The position numbers and the translations under genes are program-made. The notes under the pieces are model-generated. The model was not told the DNA's origin, searched no databases, and saw nothing but the letters and a program-made list of their open reading frames with translations. Shown piece by piece: positions 5,661-7,141 of a stretch of DNA of 7,141 bases. The stretch covers positions 1 through 7,141 of the forward strand of contig CAJUAW010000130.1 of NCBI GenBank assembly GCA_910584605.1. Direction: 5' to 3'. How positions within the stretch are numbered: the stretch's first letter is position 1; each line of letters opens with the position of its first letter. The stretch is from an uncultured Oscillospiraceae bacterium. Lineage in GTDB: Bacteria > Bacillota_A > Clostridia > Oscillospirales > Oscillospiraceae.

Positions 5661-6288
5661 TTTCCTCCGGCGTACCAGGAAGGATCTTCAGAGTATAGCC
5701 GGATTCCCGCAGGAGATTGAACATGGCGATCATGCGGTCCAATTCCTGATCTTTGCTTTTCAGAGATCCTTCCGCAGGCTTTTCCGGGACCTTTTCCAGT
5801 TCCGACGCCGCAGGCTTCCACTCAGCGTCTACAGGTTCGTCCGGAACAGCGGGGGAGGTCAGCTTCGTCCACAGGGAGCGAAGCGCCGATACCAGCAGCA
5901 ACCGGAACAGGCTCCGTCTTTTGGGCGTCAGGTGGATGATCTCATCCGCCTTGATCTCGCAGACCTCGCTGGCAGCCACCGTCAGTTTCCCAGTCTCCAC
6001 GTAGGAGGAGGCCAGATAGCAGGAAACGGCGGCGCTCTCCGATGCAATAAGCTGCGGCGTCTGGACACGCTTGGCGATCAGGCGGCGGCAGGTCACGGAG
6101 GCGGACTCCAGGTCGTCCACGCGGATGTCATCCGCAGAGACAGAACCGGCGTAGATCACGCCGCTGCCCGTGATGGACTTGGCCTTGATACCGTCCAGCA
6201 CCTTCAGACAGCCGTGAACCACGATGCGGCCAGTAACCAGATTCTCGTAGGATACGGTTTCTCCCTTGGGAATGTAGATGGTTTTCAT
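5620..6288 (-). CDS. Bactofilin-like beta-solenoid protein with acidic C-terminal tail (tentative)
   Basis: A 222-aa protein. Residues 10-120 are built of short repeating beta-strand units of about 15-20 residues, with alternating hydrophobic and small or charged residues (GRIVVHGCLKVLDGIKAKSI, GSGVIYAGSVSADDI, VTCRRLIAKRVQTPQLI, AVSCYLASSYVETGKLTV). This is the pattern of a right-handed beta-helix as in bactofilins and polymer-forming cytoskeletal proteins. A basic, hydrophobic helix follows (RRSLFRLLLVSALRSLWTKL, 124-143), which could be an amphipathic membrane-touching or oligomer-forming segment. After it come a Pro/Glu-rich linker and a final helix (180-200). No signal peptide is visible. 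The ATG at 6288 has AAGGAG seven bases upstream. The fold call rests on the strand pattern alone; it could be an unrelated beta-helical protein. Confidence 0.7.
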   Translation of the reverse strand: MKTIYIPKGETVSYENLVTGRIVVHGCLKVLDGIKAKSITGSGVIYAGSVSADDIRVDDLESASVTCRRLIAKRVQTPQLIASESAAVSCYLASSYVETGKLTVAASEVCEIKADEIIHLTPKRRSLFRLLLVSALRSLWTKLTSPAVPDEPVDAEWKPAASELEKVPEKPAEGSLKSKDQELDRMIAMFNLLRESGYTLKILPGTPEENAPAFDFTHGKAA

Positions 6289-6302
6289 GATGAATCTCCT
6301 TT

Positions 6303-6581
6303 TCAGTTCACAGATGCATCACCGATGAAATACCCAGAGTGCCGGGCATAGTCCAGCAATGTCCCGGTATCCATTCCGGCGAAGGCTTCCGCTGTGTGGA
6401 TCGCGGTTTGCAGGTTCTTCTCCATAAGCAGCACCGTCATTTTTTGCAGAATGGCGATGGTCAGTTCCTCGCTGCCGCTTTCCTGGACAGCGACCCGCCC
6501 CTTATCCAGGAAGACCTCCATTGCCAGGGAAAACAGCAGGGGATCGCTCTTGTGGAGCCAGTCAAAGGTTTCAAAATCCAT
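6303..6581 (-). CDS. Unrecognised 92-aa helical protein
   Basis: No family recognised. The start at 6581 (MDFETFDWLHKSDPLL) has GAGGAG seven bases upstream. An alternative ATG at 6602 overlaps the TGA of the clamp gene (ATGA) and would add seven residues, but it lacks its own ribosome site. The protein is mostly alpha-helical, with segments such as PLLFSLAMEVFLDKG, ELTIAILQKMTVLLMEKNLQ and AIHTAEAFAGM. It has neither cysteine nor obvious catalytic residues. It lies directly after the clamp gene and 14 bases before the beta-solenoid gene, so it is part of the same operon; an adaptor or regulatory role is a guess. Confidence 0.65.
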   Translation of the reverse strand: MDFETFDWLHKSDPLLFSLAMEVFLDKGRVAVQESGSEELTIAILQKMTVLLMEKNLQTAIHTAEAFAGMDTGTLLDYARHSGYFIGDASVN

Positions 6582-6598
6582 ATCGTATCTCCTCTTTA

Positions 6599-7141
6599 TC
6601 ATGCCGCTCTTGGCACATATTTTTGCCGTACCGGCAGCACCAAGGCGCAGTCGCCACGCCCCTCCGCTTCCAAAATAATGGGGGAAAGGGGACCGGTCAA
6701 CTTTATCCGCACATGAGATTCTCCCTTGAACTGCCGGAGGGCGTCCACCATGTGATTCAGATCGAATCCAATCTCCATCTCACTTTTGCCATCCAGCCAG
6801 ATCTTCGTCTGATACCTGCATCCGTCCGCCTGTGTCAGCAGGCTGCCACCGCAAAAACGGATATAGGGCTTCTGGCCAGACGGCATAAGCTCTTTCAGAT
6901 AAGCCAGTTCCGTCAGAAATTCATCGGGAGAAACATATACCTCCTCCTGAAATTCCGTGGGAACGGCACTGTCCAGATCATACAGCTCGGCCTCCGCCAA
7001 ACGGGTGACGAGATGCATCGAGCCGTCCGTGATGTCTATATACCGCTTGCAAAGGTTTACCGATACATCCTGTTTGCCGAAAAGCTTCAGATGCTCCAAT
7101 GGCGCGGCCGTAACCATAAACGGCTTCGGTACGGACAATGC
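6599..7141 (-). CDS. DnaN-like DNA polymerase sliding clamp, C-terminal part (5'-truncated)
   Basis: The last 180 residues of a protein resembling the beta sliding clamp, the ring that tethers DNA polymerase to DNA. The end is the clearest match: EMEIGFDLNHMVDALRQFKG corresponds to the 'EI-F---Y--D-L-A' strand-helix of clamp domain 3, and the last strands LTGPLSPIILEAEG and CALVLPVRQKY fit the final strands and the usual C-terminal P-hydrophobic-R. About 65 residues before domain 3 probably belong to the end of domain 2. A host clamp is about 365-380 aa, so roughly half is missing beyond the right edge. The frame is still open at base 7141, and the TTG at 7138 is internal, not a start. This sequence is divergent from typical chromosomal DnaN proteins, as expected for an element-encoded copy. 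No clamp-loader gene is seen. Confidence 0.75.
   Translation of the reverse strand, partial: ALSVPKPFMVTAAPLEHLKLFGKQDVSVNLCKRYIDITDGSMHLVTRLAEAELYDLDSAVPTEFQEEVYVSPDEFLTELAYLKELMPSGQKPYIRFCGGSLLTQADGCRYQTKIWLDGKSEMEIGFDLNHMVDALRQFKGESHVRIKLTGPLSPIILEAEGRGDCALVLPVRQKYVPRAA

Overview
The window looks like a fragment of a large mobile element (an integrative conjugative element or conjugative plasmid, less likely a big phage) from a gut-type Clostridia bacterium. The grounds are a moderately GC-rich sequence, Firmicutes-style AGGAGG ribosome sites before most genes, and a mix of replication, recombination and small unrecognised genes typical of such elements. The host assignment is inference; no 16S or host marker gene is present. 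Bases 1-25 are not biological: they match the Illumina TruSeq read-2 adapter at 24 of 25 positions, so the left edge is an assembly or trimming artefact.

Every supported gene lies on the minus strand, so transcription runs from the right edge to the left. In that order: a 5'-truncated DnaN-like sliding clamp (6599-7141); an unrecognised 92-aa protein; a 222-aa protein whose N-terminal half looks like a bactofilin-type beta-solenoid; a small four-cysteine zinc-finger-like protein; and a 379-aa cysteine-rich protein that ends in QTSLF, a good match to the beta-clamp-binding pentapeptide. Then comes the only real break in the array (4200-4287), which carries a perfect 11-bp inverted repeat, followed by a possible 26-codon leader ORF that overlaps the next gene. 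The second block is a 469-aa DUF6094-type SAM-dependent methyltransferase, a 94-aa conserved element protein, three unrecognised proteins (180, 97 and 184 aa), a 224-aa prokaryotic E2-like protein of the PRTRC-B / Prok-E2_D family, and the start of a Rad52/Rad22-type single-strand annealing protein that runs into the adapter.

Apart from that break, junctions range from 17-nt gaps to overlaps of up to 41 nt. This implies two tightly coupled transcription units or one long operon with an internal control point. The recognisable functions are clamp, methyltransferase, E2-like conjugation enzyme and strand annealing, which suggests an element maintenance, DNA-processing and protein-modification module. 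The best candidates for something undescribed are the E2-like enzyme with its three co-translated unknown neighbours, and the apparent pairing of an element-encoded clamp with a cysteine-rich protein carrying a clamp-binding tail. No tRNA, rRNA, CRISPR array, insertion sequence or classical rho-independent terminator was seen.
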